A stretch of 64,000 bases of DNA from Methylomonas fluvii (GTDB taxonomy: Bacteria > Pseudomonadota > Gammaproteobacteria > Methylococcales > Methylomonadaceae). Shown here in pieces: positions 63,358-64,000 of this stretch. Positions within the stretch are counted from its first letter, which is position 1; the number at the start of each line of letters is the position of its first letter. The notes beneath the pieces were generated by a model. That model made no database searches. It saw only the letters and a list, made by a program, of their open reading frames with translations, and was not told the DNA's origin. Position numbers and translations under genes: made by a program. Where the stretch lies: NCBI RefSeq assembly GCF_014850975.1, contig NZ_JACXST010000003.1:930001-994000 (forward strand). The letters are read 5' to 3'.

Positions 63358-64000
63358 TCAAGCGTCGCCAGCCCTGACATCAAACTCAATTTTCCAGCGC
63401 TGTTGATCGCGTTTGGAAACCGCTTTTAACTCTAAAGTCCCCACTTCGGTCACGGCCACCGACAAATGCACCGGGACGATGTCGCCGGCGTGCCGCCCCT
63501 CTTCCGGCAAAGTGATCTCAATTTCCTCCAGTTCTTCCAATTCGTCGTCCTGCCAATATTCCAGTCTTACCCCTACCGCATCGTCGCGGCGAGTTTTGGA
63601 GCCAAAAAAGCGGAAGCGTACCGGTTCGCCGATGATCAAGCCGAATTCGTCATTAGGCAATTCCTGTTCGCTGCCCTCTTCCATCCCAAACGGCGCGATG
63701 CACAAGGCTTCGATTTCCGCTGGCAATCCGGGAACCGCGGGCATGGAGCTCTCAATGCCGACATAATATGCGGCCGCCGTACCGCCTTTGATTCTGACGC
63801 CCTTGCCTTTGCGGACAAAGCCGTAATATGCCGCGCCTCGCGCGACCGCCAAATCCAAGTCGGCACCTTGTAACAGTCTGGCTGGCGCCGCCTGTTCGGC
63901 TTCCAACCAATTATTCAATATCTGCATCAAACGCTCGGCCATTAAACCGGCTTTTAACACCCCGCCATTGAACAACACCGCGGTCGGATGCAAGAAACTG
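63358..64000 (-). CDS. Hsp70-family protein, C-terminal part (cut by window end)
   Basis: The visible 214 or so residues start inside the gene (FLHPTAVLFNGGVLKAG) and cover the end of the ATPase core and the substrate-domain region: ADLDLAVARGAAYYGFVRKGKG, YVGIESSMPAVPG, then LPNDEFGLIIGEPVRFRFFGSK. The family is DnaK-like but divergent and lacks the usual lid-type tail, so it is not DnaK itself. Upstream sequence lies outside the window. Confidence 0.8.
   Translation of the reverse strand, partial: SFLHPTAVLFNGGVLKAGLMAERLMQILNNWLEAEQAAPARLLQGADLDLAVARGAAYYGFVRKGKGVRIKGGTAAAYYVGIESSMPAVPGLPAEIEALCIAPFGMEEGSEQELPNDEFGLIIGEPVRFRFFGSKTRRDDAVGVRLEYWQDDELEELEEIEITLPEEGRHAGDIVPVHLSVAVTEVGTLELKAVSKRDQQRWKIEFDVRAGDA

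Overview
The window looks like a chromosomal segment of a gammaproteobacterium. The support is CysK, FabA/FabB, TtcA, HrpA, Slt and an RNase AM-type PHP protein that all read as gammaproteobacterial, a base composition a little above 50% GC, and very dense c-di-GMP signalling. Protein style suggests Methylococcales (a Methylomonas-like methanotroph), but no methane-oxidation gene is present, so the genus is an inference only. No rRNA, tRNA or CRISPR array was recognised.

Layout. (1) 1-2076: a nest of insertion sequences (an IS3 element inside another IS3 remnant inside an IS66 end), all broken. (2) 2118-6936: a sensor histidine kinase with a freshly duplicated PAS domain and its REC-PAS-PAS-GGDEF-EAL partner. 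(3) 7061-10156: a Cache-sensor fragment cut by an IS3 element, which is itself cut by an IS5-type element. (4) 10269-14845: cysK with a terminator-bearing leader, an IS256 copy with a clean 9-bp target duplication, two small genes and a rhomboid protease. (5) 14888-18781: hrpA. (6) 18855-33000: the accessory zone. It holds a MNT/HEPN toxin-antitoxin pair, a two-gene AT-rich block that looks like an integron-type cassette, a conserved hypothetical gene followed by exactly eighteen 21-bp repeats, a chimeric pseudogene (5' hrpA copy joined to a PEP-utilising enzyme), and a five-gene operon encoding trypco2, a trypsin-like protease, a MoxR AAA+ ATPase, a giant vWA-like/FGE protein and a second FGE protein. 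(7) 34158-46623: an operon of two TonB receptors, a YfiR protein, a hybrid kinase and two REC-PAS-GGDEF-EAL proteins. (8) 46620-55056: housekeeping genes (RNase AM, ABC exporter, slt, fabA-fabB, ttcA, galE). (9) 55053-62079: a diguanylate cyclase, then an ECF sigma/FecR/TonB receptor/PepSY siderophore uptake module. (10) 62356-64000: an OmpA lipoprotein with a GYPQQ-rich tail and the end of an Hsp70-family gene.

How the parts work together. At least four proteins carry GGDEF domains, and three of them also carry EAL domains. They sit with kinases, YfiR and receptors, so much of the window converts surface or nutrient signals into c-di-GMP. The strongest candidate for an unusual system is the overlapping-gene operon at 24819-31520. 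Its protease has an intact catalytic triad, its AAA+ partner has intact Walker motifs, and its two FGE-fold proteins lack the catalytic cysteines. This matches NTP-dependent conflict (defence-like) systems predicted from comparative genomics, and it sits beside other accessory modules.
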